The notes below the pieces were generated by a model that worked only from the letters and a program-made list of their open reading frames with translations, ran no database searches and was not told the origin of the DNA. A stretch of 64,000 bases of DNA from Procambarus clarkii (Eukaryota; Arthropoda; Malacostraca; Decapoda; Cambaridae): positions 6,001,213 to 6,065,212 of the forward strand of contig NC_091230.1 in assembly GCF_040958095.1 (NCBI RefSeq), in the 5' to 3' direction. Shown in pieces: positions 19,906 through 31,872 of the stretch (position 1 is its first letter; the number at the start of each line of letters is the position of its first letter). The position numbers were made by a program, and so were the translations under genes.

Positions 19906-22084
19906 GTGTGTGTGTGTGTGTGTACTCACCTAGTTGTACTCACCTAGTTGTGCTTGTGGGGGTTGAGCTCTGGCTCTTTGGTCCCGCCTCTCAACCGTCA
20001 ATCAACAGGTGTACAGATTCCTGAGCCTATTGGGCTCTATCATATCTACACTTGAAACTGTGTATGGAGTCAGCCTCAACCATATCACTTCCTAATGCAT
20101 TCCATTTGTCAACCACTCTGACACTAAAAAAAATCTTTCTAATATCTCTGTGGCTCATTTGGATGCTCAGTTTCCACCTGTGTCCCCTTGTGTGTGTGCT
20201 CCTTGTGTTAAATAGCCTGTCTTTATCTATGCCTATCAATTCCCTTGAGAATCTTGAATGTGGTGATCATGTCCCCCCTAACTCTTCTGTCTTCCAGCGA
20301 AGTGAAGTTTAATTCCCGTAGTCTCTCCTCGTAGCTCATACCTCTCAGCTCGGGTACTAGTCTGGTGGCAAATCTTTGAACCTTTTCCAGTTTAGTCTTA
20401 TCCTTGACTAGATATGGACTCCATGATGGGGCTGCATACTCCAGGATTGGCCTGACATATGTGGTATACAAAGTTCTGAATGATTCTTTACACAAATTTC
20501 TGAATGCCGTTCGTATGTTGGCCAGCCTGGCATATGCCGCTGATGTTATCCTCTTGATATGTGCTGCAGGAGACAGGTCTGGCGTGATATCAACTCCCAA
20601 GTCTTTTTCTTTCTCTGACTCCTGAAGAATTTCCTCTCCCAGATAATACCTTGTATTTGGCCTCCTGCTCTCTGCACCTATCTTCATTATGTTACATTTG
20701 GTTGGGTTAAACTCTAACAACCACTTGTTCGACCATTCTTGCAGTTTGTCTAGGTCTTCTTGAAGCCTCAAACAGTCCTCTTCTGTCTTAATCCTTCTCA
20801 TAATTTTGGCATCGTCCGCAAACATTGAGAGAAATGAATCTATACCCTCCGGGAGATCATTTACATATATCAGAAACAAGATAGGACCGAGTACAGAGCC
20901 CAGTGAGACTCCACTGGTGACTTCACGCCAATCGGTTGTCTCACCCCTCACCGTAACTCTCTGCTTCCTATTGCTTAGGTACTCCCTTATCCACTGGAGC
21001 ACCTTACCAGCTACACCTGCCTGTCTCTCCAGCTTATGTACCAGCCTCTTATGCGGTACTGTGTCAAAGGCTTTCCGACAATCCAAGAAAATGCAGTCCG
21101 CCCAGCCCTCTCTTTCTTGCTTAATCTTTGTTACCTGGTCATAGAATTCTATTAAGCCAGTCAGGCAAGATTTACCCTTCCTGAACCCATGTTGTCGATT
21201 TCTCATGAAGTCCCTTCTCTCCAGATGTGCTACCAGGTTTTTTCTCACGATCTTCTCCATCACCTTGCATGGTATACAAGTTAAGGACACTGGCCTGTAG
21301 TTCTGTGCCTTTTGCCTGTCGCCCTTTTTGTATATTGGGACCACATTCGCCATCTTCCATATTTCTGGTAGGTCTCCAGTCTCCAGTGACCTACTATACA
21401 CTATGGAGAGTGGCAAGCAAAGTGCCTCTGCACACTCTTTTAGTACCCATGGCGAAATCCCGTCTGGACCAACAGCCTTTCTAACATCCAGGTCCAGCAG
21501 GTGTCTCTTGACCTCCTCTCTCGTAATTTCAAACTCTTCCAAGGCTGCCTAGTTTACTTCCCTTTCTCCTAGCACAGTGACCTCACCTTGTTCTGTTGTG
21601 AAGACCTCTTGGAACCTCTTTTTGAGTTCATCACACACCTCTTTGTCATTCTCTTTATTCCTGTCCTCGCCTGTTCTAAGTTTCACTATCTGTTCTTTCA
21701 TTGTTGTTTTCCTTCTGATGTGACTGTGGAGTAGCTTTGGTTCGGTATTGGCTTTGTTTGCTATATCATTTTCATAACTTTTCTCTGCTTCTCTTCTCAC
21801 CCTGACATACTCATTCCCGGTTCTCTGGTATCTCTCTCTGCTTTCTGGTGTTCTGTTATTCCGGAAGTTCCTCCACGCCCTTTTGTTCAGTACCTTTGCT
21901 TCCGTACATGCCCTATTATACCATGGATTCTTATTTTGCTTCTCGGATTTTTCCTTTTGGGCCGGGATGTATCTGCTAACTGCCTCCTGACACTTTTGGG
22001 TGACATAGTCCATCATATCTTGTACAGACTTAGCTCTGAGGTCTGTGTCCCAAGGTATTTCCCTTAGGAAGCTTCTCATCTCCT
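19906..22084 (-). mobile_element. CR1 LINE, 5'-truncated, best RT copy
   Basis: 3' end TACTCACCTAGTTGTACTC next to a short (TG)n at 19906. The 5' end is in the endonuclease-RT linker (EMRSFLREIPWDTDLRAK) and abuts (TG)n at 22085, the tail of the next element. Confidence 0.88.
20027..22084 (-). pseudogene. CR1 reverse transcriptase, two lesions
   Basis: The RT frame of 439 codons (21542-20223) is complete through all catalytic blocks: [100 protein letters not shown] (usual GVPQG is GVSLG here), [19 protein letters not shown] with the FADD aspartates present, LEFNPTKCN. Strong similarity to the CR1 clade (AFDTVPH, QHGF..GKSCLT, FADD). One TAG at about 21549 separates it from the upstream linker (QKCQEAVSRYIPAQ, KLLHSHIRRKTTMKEQ), and one frameshift near 20235 detaches the last 70 residues (DKDRLFNTR... 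to YDRAQ, stop 20027). The GVPQG change is another probable defect. Confidence 0.88.
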
Positions 22085-22100
22085 GTGTGTGTGTGTGTGT
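22085..22100. repeat. (TG)n tail between LINE copies
   Basis: Short TG tract shared by the 5' end of the copy at 19906-22084 and the 3' end of the copy at 22101. Confidence 0.9.
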
Positions 22101-23945
22101 GTTACTCACCTTTTTGTGTCTGCAGGATCGAGCATTGACTCTTGGATCTGCCTTTCGAGCATCGGTTCTTTACAGCAATATCTCCGGTCCTATTTCCCTA
22201 TCATACCTAATTTTAAAATTATGAATAGAATTTGCTTCCACAACCTGCTCCTTAAGTGCATTCCATTTTTCCACTACTCTCTCACTAAAAGAAAACTTCC
22301 TAACATCTCTGTGACTCATCTGAGTTTCTATTTTCCACCCATGTCCCTATTTTACACTATGTAAAAGACACATCGAACACTTTATGTAGGGCATACGTAA
22401 ATCTGTGTATCTATGTATTTACGTATGTAGGTTAGCTTAGCATTTTAAAAAGCACCGAATTACCTTATGTGGTTGATTGTTCAATAAACCCTTGAACTAT
22501 ATGTTTAACACATCTCTAACCCTGTCCATGGAGGACAGAAGAAAATGTATATGCTGGTTAGCATTGTAACTGTGTGGCCACGTCTGTGGTAGAAATAATA
22601 ATAATAATAATAATAAAAAGTCCCCTCGTTCTGTTACTATTCCATGTGAACATTTCGCTTATGTCCACTGTCAATTCCCCTGAATATTTTATACGTTCCT
22701 AATATATCCCCCCCTCTCCCTTCTCTTTTCTAGTGTCGTAAGGGTCAGTTCCTTCATGCGATCTTCATACCCCAACCCTCGCAACGCTGGGACGAGTCTC
22801 TTTGCAAACTTCTGAACCTTTTCCAGTTTTCTTATGTGTTTCTTCAGATGGGGACTCCATGATGAGTCGGCATATACTAAGATTGGCCCCACATAGGCAG
22901 TGTAAAGCGCCCTAAATGCCTCCTCACTTAGGTTTCTGAATGATGTTCTAACTTTTGCCAGTGTAGAATAGGCTGCTGTCGTTATCCAATTTATAAGTGC
23001 CTCAGGAGATAGATTAGGTGTTATGTCCACGCCCAGGTCTCTTTCTCTCGTCGTCACAGGTAGGCGGTTCCCCTTCACTGTGTACTGTCCCTTTGCTCCC
23101 CTGTCCCTAGTCCCATTTCCATTACTTTACATTTGCTCGCGTTGAACTCTAATAACCATTTCTCTGACCATCTCTGCAACCTGTTCAAGTTCTCTTGGAG
23201 AATCCTACAATCCTCATCTGTTATAACTCTTCTCATCAACTTTGCGTCATCCACGAACATCGACATGTAGGACTCTACTACTATCGTTAACATATATTAG
23301 AAATAGAATTGGTCCCAGCACCGATCCTTGTGGTACTCCACTCGTTACTGTTTGCCAGTCTGACTTCTCGCCCCCTTACCGTAACTCTCTGGCTCCTTCC
23401 TGTTAGGTAGTTCCTTATCCATGCCCGGAACTTTCCTTCCTTCCCCGCCTGCGTCTCGAGCTTGAATAGCAGTCTCATATGCGGTACTGTATCAAGGGGT
23501 GTCTGGCAGTCCAGAAATATGCGGTCTGCCCAATCTTCTCTGTCTTATCCTCATTATTTTATCATAGAATTCCAAAAGGTTTGTTAGGCAAGATTTCCCT
23601 CTCCAGAACCAATGTTGATGTTTGTTTACAAACCTAACGTTCTCCAGGTGTGCAACCAGTCGTAGCCTAATTATTCTTTCAAGTATTTTACAGGGAGATT
23701 GTCAGTGATACAGGTATATAGTTAAATGCCTCCTCCCTGTCACCTTTTTTTCAAAATTGGTTTGCCCTCTTCGAGCAATTGGGTAATTCTCCCTACATTA
23801 GTGATTCATTAAAGATTCTTGCCAGAGGCACGCTGAGGGCCTGCGCTGACTCTTTTAGTATCCATGGTGATACTTTGTCTGGTTCAATCGCTTTAGTTGC
23901 ATCCAGTGTTGTCAACTGTTTCATTTCCTCCTCTGCTGTCACCAC
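22101..23945 (-). pseudogene. CR1-like LINE, second subfamily
   Basis: A CR1 relative distinct from the main family: its RT tail reads [20 protein letters not shown] (FVDD instead of FADD), LLEFNASKCKVMEMG, ERDLGVDITPNLSPEALINW, LEKVQKFAKRLVPALRGLGY and TLTTLEKRRERGG. The 3' UTR contains GCAGGATCGAGCATTGACTC. It is interrupted by a retroposon (22347-22618) and broken by many shifts. The 5' end stops in (TG)n near 23946. Confidence 0.8.
22347..22618 (+). mobile_element. Retroposon fragment with (AAT)n tail
   Basis: Splits the CR1-like copy. The flanking LINE sequence (CATGTCCC ... TCCCCTCGTTCTG) joins cleanly when it is removed, with GTCCC on both sides as a possible target duplication. It ends in (AAT)8 on the plus strand, preceded by GGCCACGTCTGTGGTAG. 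The 3' end of a LINE with a trinucleotide tail, or a SINE using it. Confidence 0.65.
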
Positions 23946-24000
23946 ACACCTGTGTGTTTGTGTGTGTGTGTGTGTGAGTGTGGAAAAAAACAGTAGTTAG
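23946..24000. repeat. (TG)n tract
   Basis: TG tract at the 5' edge of the second-subfamily LINE. Confidence 0.85.
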
Positions 24001-24425
24001 AAACAGTTGAGAGGCGGGCCGAACGAGCAGAGCTCAACCCCCGCAAGCACAACTAGGTGAATACACACACACACACACACACACACACCATCTGATTCTC
24101 AAGGGAATCGACAGGGTTGATAAAGACAGGCTATTTAACACAAGGGGCACACGCACTAGGGGACACAGGTGGTAACTGAGTGCCCAAATGAGCCACAGAG
24201 ATATTAGAAAGAACTTTTTTAGTGTCAGAGTGGTTGACAAATGGAATGCATTAGGAAGCAATGTGGTGGAGGCTGACTCCATACACAGTTTCAAGTGTAG
24301 ATATGATAGAGCCCAGTAGGCTCAGGAACCTGTACACCTGTTGATTGACGGTTGAGAGGCGGGACCAAAGAGCCAGAGCTCAACCTCCGCAAGCACAACT
24401 AGGTGAGTATAACTAGGTGAGTACA
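24001..24425 (+). mobile_element. Two CR1 3' ends in tandem
   Basis: First a 60-bp CR1 terminus (TTGAGAGGCGGGCC...AACTAGGTGAATA) with its (CA)n tail to 24088. Next a 330-bp CR1 3' end (ATTCTCAAGGGAATCGACAG... to GAGCCCAGTAG, then AACTAGGTGAGTA twice) begins directly at the CA tract. Same polarity, so the second is stacked on the tail of the first. Confidence 0.85.
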
Positions 24426-24430
24426 CACAC

Positions 24431-24603
24431 AGCTGGGGCCTCGCGGCTGAGTGGACAGCGCTTTGGGGTGGTAGTCTTAAGGGCCCGGGTTCAATCTCTA
24501 GCCGAAGCAGAAACAAGTGGACATATTTTTTTAACCCTGATACACCTGCTCACCTAGCAGTAAATAGGTACCTGGGAGTTAGACAGCTGCTACGGGCTGC
24601 TTC
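24431..24603 (+). repeat. tRNA-derived SINE
   Basis: GGGGCCTCGCGGCTGAGTGG (A-box region), then GGGCCCGGGTTCAATCTC (B-box), and a body with CACCTAGCAGTAAATAGGTA and TACGGGCTGCTTCCT. The body is shared with 30100-30360. Confidence 0.8.
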
Positions 24604-24717
24604 CTACAGATGTGTACTCACCTAAATGTGCTCACCTAGTTGTGCTTGCGGGGATTGACCTCTGGTCTTTGATCCTGCCTTTCAACTGCCAATCAACTGG
24701 TGTACAGGTTCCTGGGC

Positions 24718-27535
24718 CTACTGGGCTCTGTCATATTTGAAACTGTGTATGGAGTCAGCCTCCACCACATCACTGCCTAATGCATTCCATTTGTTAACTA
24801 CTCTGACACTAAAAAAGTGCTTTCTATCGTCCCTGTGGCTTATTTGGGTACTCAGTTTCCACCTGAGTCTCTTTGTTCGTGTACCACCCGTGTTAAACAG
24901 CTTATATTTATCTACCCAGTCAATTCCTCTGAGAGTTTTATAGGTTGTGATCATGTCTCACCTTACTCTTCTGTCTTCAAGTGTCGTGAGGTGCATTTCC
25001 CGCAGCCTTTCCTCGTAACTCATGCCTCCTTGTTCTGGGACTAACCTATTGGCATACCTCTGAACTTTTTCCAGCTTCGTCTTGTGCTTCACAAGGTATG
25101 GGCTCCATGCTGGGACCGGATACTTCAAGATTGGTCTGATATATGATGTATACAAGGTACTGAATGAATCCTTGCACAGGTTTCTGAAGGCAGTCCTGAT
25201 GTTAACCAGCCTTGCATACGCCACAGATGTTATTCTTTTTATGTGGGGCTTCAGGAGTCCGGTTTGGTGTGATATAAACTCCTAGATCTTTCTCTCCGTT
25301 TTATGAAGGACTTCATCTCCCATTCTACATCCTGTGTCTGGTCTCCTATTTCCACTGGCTACTTTCGTTACCTTACATTTACTCGGGTTGAGCTTTAGTA
25401 GTCATTTGTTGGACCATTCATTCAGTTTGTCTAGATCATCTTATAGCCTCGTACTAACTTCCTCCGTCTTAATCCTCCTCATAATTTTTGCATCATCAGC
25501 AAACAATGAGAGGAACGATTCTATACCCTCTGGGAGGTTATTTACATATATCAGAAACAGTATAGGTCCAAGGACTGAATCCTGCGGGACTCCACTGGTG
25601 ACGCCTCGCCAATCTGAGGCCTCACCCCTCACAGGGGTGAGGCCTCGCGGTTTTCTGTTATTAGGTACTCCCTTATCCAATGGAGTATCTTCCCCTTCAC
25701 TCCTGCCTGCATCTTCATCTTTTGCACTAGTCTCTGGTGTGGTACTGCGTCAAAGGCTTTCTGGCAATCCAAAAATATGCAGTCTGCTCACCCCTCTCTT
25801 TCTTGCCTTATTTTTGTTGCCTGATCGTAGAATTCAATTAATCCTGTGAGCCATGACGTGCCATCCACGAGCCCATTTTAAAGTTGTGTTACAAAGTTCC
25901 TTCGCTCCAAATATTCCACTAGTTTCTTCGCATATCTCTATCTTCTTGCAAGGTATGCAAGTTAGGGACACTGGCCAGTTCAGTGCTTCCTGTCTATCCC
26001 CCCTTCTTGTATATCAAGACTACATTTGCCATCTGCCAAATTTCTGGCAGTTCACCTGTTACCAGTGATTTGTTATACACCATGGAAAGTGGCAGGCACA
26101 GTGCTTCTGTTCGTTCCTTTAGTATCCATGGCAGTATTCCATCCGGACCTATTGCCTTTGTCACATCCAACTCTAGCATAAGCTTCCTTACATCCCCACT
26201 GGAAATCCCAAAATTCTCTAGTGATACCTGGTTAACTGTTCCTTCTATTATCTCTGGAACTTCTCCTAGTAATGTAAAGACCTCCTGGAATTCTTACTGA
26301 GTTCCTCACACACTTCTTTGTCGTTCGTAGTGAATCTGTCTCTTCCTGTCCTCAGTTTCATTACCTGTTCCTTCACTGTTGTTTATCTCCTGATGTGGCT
26401 AAACAGCAATTTACGTTGTCTTAGCCTTACTTGTTATGTCGTTTTCATATTGCCCTTCTGCCTCTCTTCTCACCCTGACGTATTCATTCCTGGCTCTCTG
26501 GTAACCTTCTCTGCTCTCAAGTGTTCTGTTATTTCTATAGTTTTTCCATGACCTTTTACTTAGTTGCTTCTCTAACTTACAACTCTGATTATATCATGGG
26601 TTTCTCATCTGCATTTAATTTCTTTCCTTTTGGACCGGGATAAATTTGTCTGTTGCCTCCTTACAGTTCTATGTGATGTATTCCATCATGTCTTGGGCCG
26701 TCTTTCCCCTGTGCTCTGTTTCTCATGTTATATCCATTAGGAATTTTCTTACCTCCTCATAGTTTCCCATACAGAATGCCAACCTTTTGTTTTCAGGTCC
26801 CTTCCTTGAGTACTTTAACCCTTCTTCGACCAGATAATCAAACGTCAGTACCCTGTGATTGTTCATTCCTACTGGGGCCTCGAAGTTGATTTCCCTTATG
26901 TCAGAGTCTTTCAGAGTGAAGACTAGGTCGAGTCTCGCTGGTTCATCGTTTTCCCTCATTCCTGTTGGTTCCCTGACATGCTGGCTTAAAAAGATTTTTG
27001 TTGCCACCTCCAGTAGTTTAGCTCTTCATGTTTCCTCTCCTCCGTGTGGTTCTTGGATCTTCCAGTCTATCCTTCCGTGATTGAAGTGCCCAATGATGAA
27101 CAGATAGAATCGAATTCTACAGGCAGCAGAGGCTGCCATCTCAATTATATTAACTGCCATGTTGTTTCTGTCATACTCTTGCCTGGGTTTTCTGTCATTT
27201 GGACATTTCTGTCGAGTGTTATATCTCACTGCAACTATTAGTCTTGGTCCTCCCATATCATGGTGCCTGTTATGTAGTCTCTAAACCCCCTCACAGCCTG
27301 GGATTACCATTTCCTTGAAACTCTATTCAATTCTGATGAGTAGGACAACTCCGCCTATTCCCCTACCCTCACTCTCTTTCCTTAATACAGTGTAGTCCTT
27401 GGGAAACACCGCATTCATTATAATTCCTGAGAGTTTTGTTTCCGTGATTCCAGTTACATCCGGGTTTACTTCTTGTGTTCTTTCTCTGAGTTCACTTGCC
27501 TTGCTTGTAATCCAATCTACGTTCGAGTACTTCAC
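24718..27535 (-). pseudogene. CR1 ORF2 (APE and RT), heavily broken
   Basis: From the right: MKYSNVDWITSKASELRERT and VTGITETKLSGIIMN (endonuclease start and catalytic Glu, 27535-27323), ARLDLVFTLKDSDIREINFE (DLVF motif, near 26940), VTKAIGPDGILPWILKERTE (RT start, 26179), [20 protein letters not shown] and [20 protein letters not shown] (motif B end and FADD, about 25480-25600), LVNIRTAFRNLCKDSFSTLY, and the C-terminus to YDRAQ. Many frameshifts; some linker is missing. Confidence 0.78.
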
Positions 27536-27563
27536 CTAGAGGCTGACTCTTTTTGGTCCACCA

Positions 27564-28434
27564 CTAGTTTCTGTTGATTTCACTGGAGTAGGTAAACAAA
27601 GAGGGGTCCGGGATGAGGAGGGGGAAGGAGGAGACGTGGGTTGTGAGGGAGGCTAGGAGAAAGGGGGGCATCTGAATTGTGTGGGGGCTGGGAGGATGTG
27701 GTTTGGAGAGGGTGGAAGCAAAGGGAGGGCTTGGGGGGAAGGGGGAAGGGAGGGCTTTTGGGGGCAGGAGAGGAGGGAGGGGTTGGGGTGGAGGGGGAAA
27801 GGAGGGCTTTGTGAGGGTGGGGGAAATGGGAGGGGATAGGGGGGGTGAGGATAAGGGAGGGCTTAGGGTGGTGAGGAAAAAGGGAAGGCTTGGGGTGGGG
27901 AAGAAGCGAGGGCTTGGGAAAGTAGGGAGGGCTTGGGAAAGTAGGGGGGGCTTGGGAGGGTGGTGGTGAAGGGAGGTTTTGAGGAGAGAGGGGGAGTGTA
28001 GGGAGGGTGGTCTAGATGGCCACTTGGTGGAAGGTGGGCTCACAGGGGCGGGCGCAGGTAGCGCTTCTATTGGGTGGGAGATGGGTGTGATCCTCCTCCC
28101 ACTGGGGCTGTTGAACTGCCTGTGGAAGGTTCCCACTCCCCTTCTGGGATTGTATAGTTTTGGGCTGTGGTTCCCTGATTCCTGTCTCTCCCCCTGCACT
28201 CCTTCCCTCGCTGCTGCTGCCCTCAATATCTCCTCCCTGGTCATATCCCTCTGCAGGAATACCGTTTTGAACTTCGTTACATTGAATAGGCTGCTCTTCC
28301 TTGCTAAAATTTCTTCTTTTGTATCCTCGCTTTTGAAAACCAGTTTGGTATTGGGGAGGATTCTCATTCAGGCTTTTAATCTCCTCCTTTGCCTCATTCA
28401 GCTCATCCTGCAGGTTGGCTAATGTCTCCTCCAT
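27564..28434 (-). pseudogene. CR1 ORF1 with proline-rich tail
   Basis: Two overlapping minus frames. One begins METTLA-like (MEETLANLQDELNEAKEEIK), a coiled-coil start. The other reads KLVFKSEDTKEEILARKSSL, TVFLQRDMTREEILRAAAAR, matching the ORF1 of 15556-19900, and then a ~170-residue Pro/Ser/Leu-rich tail (PSPRFFPTPSLPFFLTTLSP and similar, 27600-28020). The tail is coded by a G-rich low-complexity strand on the plus side, so it may have grown by repeat slippage. A frameshift separates the two parts. Confidence 0.6.
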
Positions 28435-28590
28435 TACCTTTAGTTCCTACCTGATTTGTCTCCACATTTGAATGAGTGCCTCCTGAAACGAGTCATCTTG
28501 TCCTTCACCTCCCTCTGTGTTACGTCTTTCCCCTGCTATATTTTTCTATTACAGTTCTCCAATCCAATGGGCAGGAGGGTGTGTGCGTGT

Positions 28591-28703
<113 letters not shown>

Positions 28704-28769
28704 CTTCTACCCGGAGTGAGCCACTTTGAGATTTTAAATATATATAATGTACTGAACAAGATTTTGATT

Positions 28770-30062
28770 GTGTGTACTCACCTAGTTGTACTCACCTAAT
28801 TGTGCTTGCGGGGTTTGAGCTCTGGCTCTTTAGTCCTGCCTCTCAACCGTCATTCAACATGTGTACAGGTTCCTGAGCCTATTGGGCTCTATCATATCTT
28901 CACTTGAAACTGTGTATGGAGTCTGCCTCCACCACATTACTTCCTAATGCATTCCATTTGTCAACCACTCTGACACTAAAAAAGTTCTTTCTAATATCTC
29001 TGTGGCTCATTTGGGCACTCAGTTTCCACCTGTGTCCCCTAGTCTTTATCAACCCTATCGATTCCCTTGAGAATTTTGAATGTGGTGATCATGTCCCCCT
29101 AACTCTTCTGTCTTCCAACGAAGTGAGGTTTAATTCCCGTAGTCTCTCCTCGTTGCTCATACCTCTCAGCTCGGGTACTAGTCTGGTGGCAAACGTTTGA
29201 ACCTTTTCCAGTTTAGTCTTATGCTTGAATAGATATGGACTCCATGCTGCAGCCGCATACTCCAGGATTGGTCTGACGTATGTGGTATATAATGTTCTGA
29301 AACATTCCTTACACAAGTTTCTAAAGGCCGTTCTTATGTTAGCCAACCTGACATATGCTGCTGATGTTATCCTCTTGATATGAGCTTCAGGGGACAGGTC
29401 TGGCGTGATATCAACCCCCAGGTCTTTCTCTCTCTCGGACTCTTGAAGTATTTCATCTCCCAAGTGATACCTTGTATCTGGTCTCCTGCTTCCTACTCCT
29501 ATCTTCATTACATTACATTTGCTTGGGTTAAACTCTAACAGCCATTTGTTCGACCATTCCTGCAGCTTGTCCAGGTCTTCTTGAAGCCTCAAGCTGTCCT
29601 CCTCTGTCTTAATCCTTCTCATAATTTTGGCGTCGGCAGCAAACATTGAGAGGAATGAGTCTATACCCTCTTGGAGATCATTTACGTATATCAGAAACAG
29701 GATAGGTCCAAGTACAGAGCCCTGTGGGACTCCACTGGTGACTTCCCGCCACTCTGAGGTTTCACCCCTCCCTGTAACTCTCTGCTTCCTATTGCTTATG
29801 TACTCCCTTATCCACTGGAGCGCCCTACCAGTTACTCCTGCCTGTTTCTCCGCCTTTTATGGGGTACTGTGTCAAAGGCTTTCCGACAGTCCAAAAAAAT
29901 GCAGTCCGCCCATCCTTCTCTTTCTTGCTTAATCTTTGTCACCTGATCGTAGAATTCTATCAATCCTGTAAGGTAAGATTTACCCTCCCTGAACCCATGT
30001 TGATGGGTTGTCACGAAGTCTCTTCTCTCCAGATGTGTTACTAGGTTTTTTCTCACAATCTT
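28770..30062 (-). pseudogene. CR1 LINE RT fragment, 5'-truncated
   Basis: 3' UTR from 28770. Open frame 29646-29089 reads [20 protein letters not shown] (FADD mutated to FAAD), EWSNKWLLEFNPSKCNVMKI, REKDLGVDITPDLSPEAHIK, LEYAAAAWSPYLFKHKTKLE, ERLRELNLTSLEDRRVRGT. The palm part at 30110-29832 reads GFREGKSYLTGLIEFYDQVT and CIFLDCRKAFDTVPHKR. Loss of the first catalytic Asp makes it inactive. The 5' end is at (TG)n, 30063. Confidence 0.86.
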
Positions 30063-30108
30063 GTGTGTGTTTGTGTGCGTGTGTAAGAGAGAAATATATG
30101 TAGCAGAC

Positions 30109-30355
30109 AAGGGGAGCCGGTCGGCCGAGCGGACAGCACGCTGGACTTGTGATCCTGTGGTCCTGGGTTCGATCCCAGGCGCCGGCGAGAAACAATGGGC
30201 AGAGTTTCTTTCACCCTATGCCCATGTTACCTAGCAGTAAATAGGTACCTGGGTGTTAGTCAGCTGGCACGGGCTGCTTCCTGGGGGTGGAGGCCTGGTC
30301 GAGGACCGGGCCGCGGGGACACTAAAAGCCCCGAAATCATCTCAAGATAACCTCA
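30109..30355 (+). repeat. tRNA-derived SINE (long form)
   Basis: tRNA-like head GGGAGCCGGTCGGCCGAGCG (A-box), CTGGACTTGTGATCC (anticodon-arm region), CCTGGGTTCGATCCCAGG (B-box in a good T-arm) and partial acceptor pairing GCCGG/CCGGC. Then a body with TTACCTAGCAGTAAATAGGT and GGCACGGGCTGCTTCCTGGG, and an end GAAATCATCTCAAGATAACC. The head could be mistaken for a tRNA gene; the body identifies it as a SINE. Confidence 0.82.
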
Positions 30356-30359
30356 AGAA

Positions 30360-30650
30360 GACATAATACAGGAAAAATTAAATTGATTAGAAAGGTTGGG
30401 TCCAAGAGCTAATAGCTCGATTCTGCAGATACAAATAGTAAACAGAGATCATACTCTGTAACTAGCTGACATTGTAGTTATAAGGTGTGAAGGTTAGATG
30501 AAATTGTTAATGTAATAATCTCCGTTGAGGTCTGATAAGGACCTTTTATGCCCTATGTAATGCTTTCAACGCTACCACTCACAGGATGAGTATGGGGTGC
30601 ACAATAAACTAGCCGCCTCTGGCGAACACATTTCAAACAATTAAAAAATA
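30360..30650 (+). repeat. Dispersed LINE 3' fragments
   Basis: 30375-30430 holds GGGTCCAAGAGCTAATAGCT, the reverse complement of the second-subfamily CR1 3' UTR. 30565-30640 holds ACAGGATGAGTATGGGGTGC...AATAAACTAGCC, related to 4940-4985. Confidence 0.5.
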
Positions 30651-30654
30651 GTAA

Positions 30655-30828
30655 GCGCGCGCGCGCGCGCACACATACACACACACACACACACACGCAC
30701 ACGCACACACACACACACACACTCTGACCAAAGACCAAAGAGTACACTCTGTGTACTCACCTATTAGGTGAGCACACACTCTGACCAAAGAGCCAAAGCT
30801 CACCCCCCCCCCGCAAGCACAATTAGGT

Positions 30829-30884
<56 letters not shown>

Positions 30885-30900
30885 GCGCGCGAGCGCGCTT
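30655..30900. repeat. (CA)n tracts flanking a CR1 terminus
   Basis: (GC/CA)n at 30655-30720, then a 60-bp plus-strand CR1 terminus (GAGCCAAAGCTCACC...AATTAGGTAAGTA, 30788-30833) with its own (CA)n to 30875 and a GCGCGCG end. Confidence 0.85.
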
Positions 30901-30965
30901 TGATCCAGATATTGCCCAACATACCAGAACAACATCTGAACTGTGGTCTCCCCAGCCATTGAGAG

Positions 30966-31090
30966 TCCCAGAATTTGAAATTGAAATAATTTTATTAAGG
31001 TATCAGTACACACAAAGGGAGGAGGGAGCTCAAGCTATTCTCACCCCGTTCAGTACAACATGTTCATATGTACACACATCACAAACAATC
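30966..31090 (-). mobile_element. LINE 3' end fragment
   Basis: TTTGAAATTGAAATAATTTT followed by ACACACAAAGGGA and CAAGCTATTCTCACCCCGTT. Almost the same 110 bp occurs at 59798-59908, where target duplications prove retroposition. Confidence 0.6.
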
Positions 31091-31177
31091 GACATATTAT
31101 GGAACTTTCTTGTTGATAACCATATACATTTCCTCCTTTACATCTGCAGTATGATACCAGACATGTATACAAACACT

Positions 31178-31300
31178 CTTCTGACAACTGTCAATCCGTC
31201 CTCAGGCCAAGTCCATTCCATCTAGCAATCGACCACAAAGACGCATTTATAAATTTTAACATGCTGTTCATTCAAAACAGGAATTCTCAAATATAAATTA
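31178..31300. repeat. Fragment of the foldback element
   Basis: Matches 32925-33020 in the same orientation (CATGCTGTTCATTCAAAAC and neighbours). Confidence 0.6.
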
Positions 31301-31303
31301 ATA

Positions 31304-31308
<5 letters not shown>

Positions 31309-31392
<84 letters not shown>
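31309..31392. repeat. (TA)n microsatellite
   Basis: Pure TA tract left of the second MITE copy. Confidence 0.98.
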
Positions 31393-31395
<3 letters not shown>

Positions 31396-31778
31396 GTACT
31401 TAGTAGCCAGAACTCACTTCTATGCCTACTATGCAAGGCCCGATTTGCCTAATAAGCCAAGTTTTCATGAATTAATTGTTTTTCGACTACCTAACCTACC
31501 TAACCTAACCTAACCTAACGTTTTAGGCTACCTAACCTAACCTAACCTATAAAGATAGGTTAGGTTAGGTTAGGTAGGGTTGGTTAGGTTTGGTCATATA
31601 TCTACGTTAATTTTAACTCCAATAAAAAAATATTGACCTCATACATAATGAAATGGGTAGCTTTATCATTTCATAAGAAAAAAAATAGAGAAAATATATT
31701 AATTCAGGAAAACTTGGCTTATTAGGCAAATCGGGCCCTGCATAGTAGGCCGAGAAGTGCGTTCTGGCTACTAGGTAC

Positions 31779-31781
<3 letters not shown>
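31393..31781. mobile_element. Palindromic MITE with TTAGG tracts, copy 2
   Basis: 389 bp, the same element as 9931-10314: identical GTCGTAC ends, GGCCCGATTTGCC arms and central CCTAA/TTAGG clusters (31490-31580). Again embedded in (TA)n on both sides and again next to a Penelope pLTR. Confidence 0.87.

Positions 31782-31868
<87 letters not shown>
31782..31868. repeat. (TA)n microsatellite
   Basis: Pure TA tract between MITE copy 2 and Penelope copy 3. Confidence 0.98.

Positions 31869-31872
<4 letters not shown>

Larger units (their letters stand above)
24612..28590 (-). mobile_element. CR1 LINE, near full length, decayed
   Basis: 3' end TGTACTCACCTAAATGTGCT. RT C-terminus at 24718-25224, RT core at 25441-26180, endonuclease at about 26720-27535, ORF1 at 27564-28434. 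It belongs to the same family as 15556-19900 but is a diverged subgroup (KYKLFNTGGTRTK, LTTLEDRRV). Confidence 0.83.

Noticed and set aside
30109..30185. Functional tRNA gene
   Set aside because: A- and B-boxes are good, but the acceptor stem is incomplete, the T-loop is short, and a SINE body shared with 24431-24603 follows.
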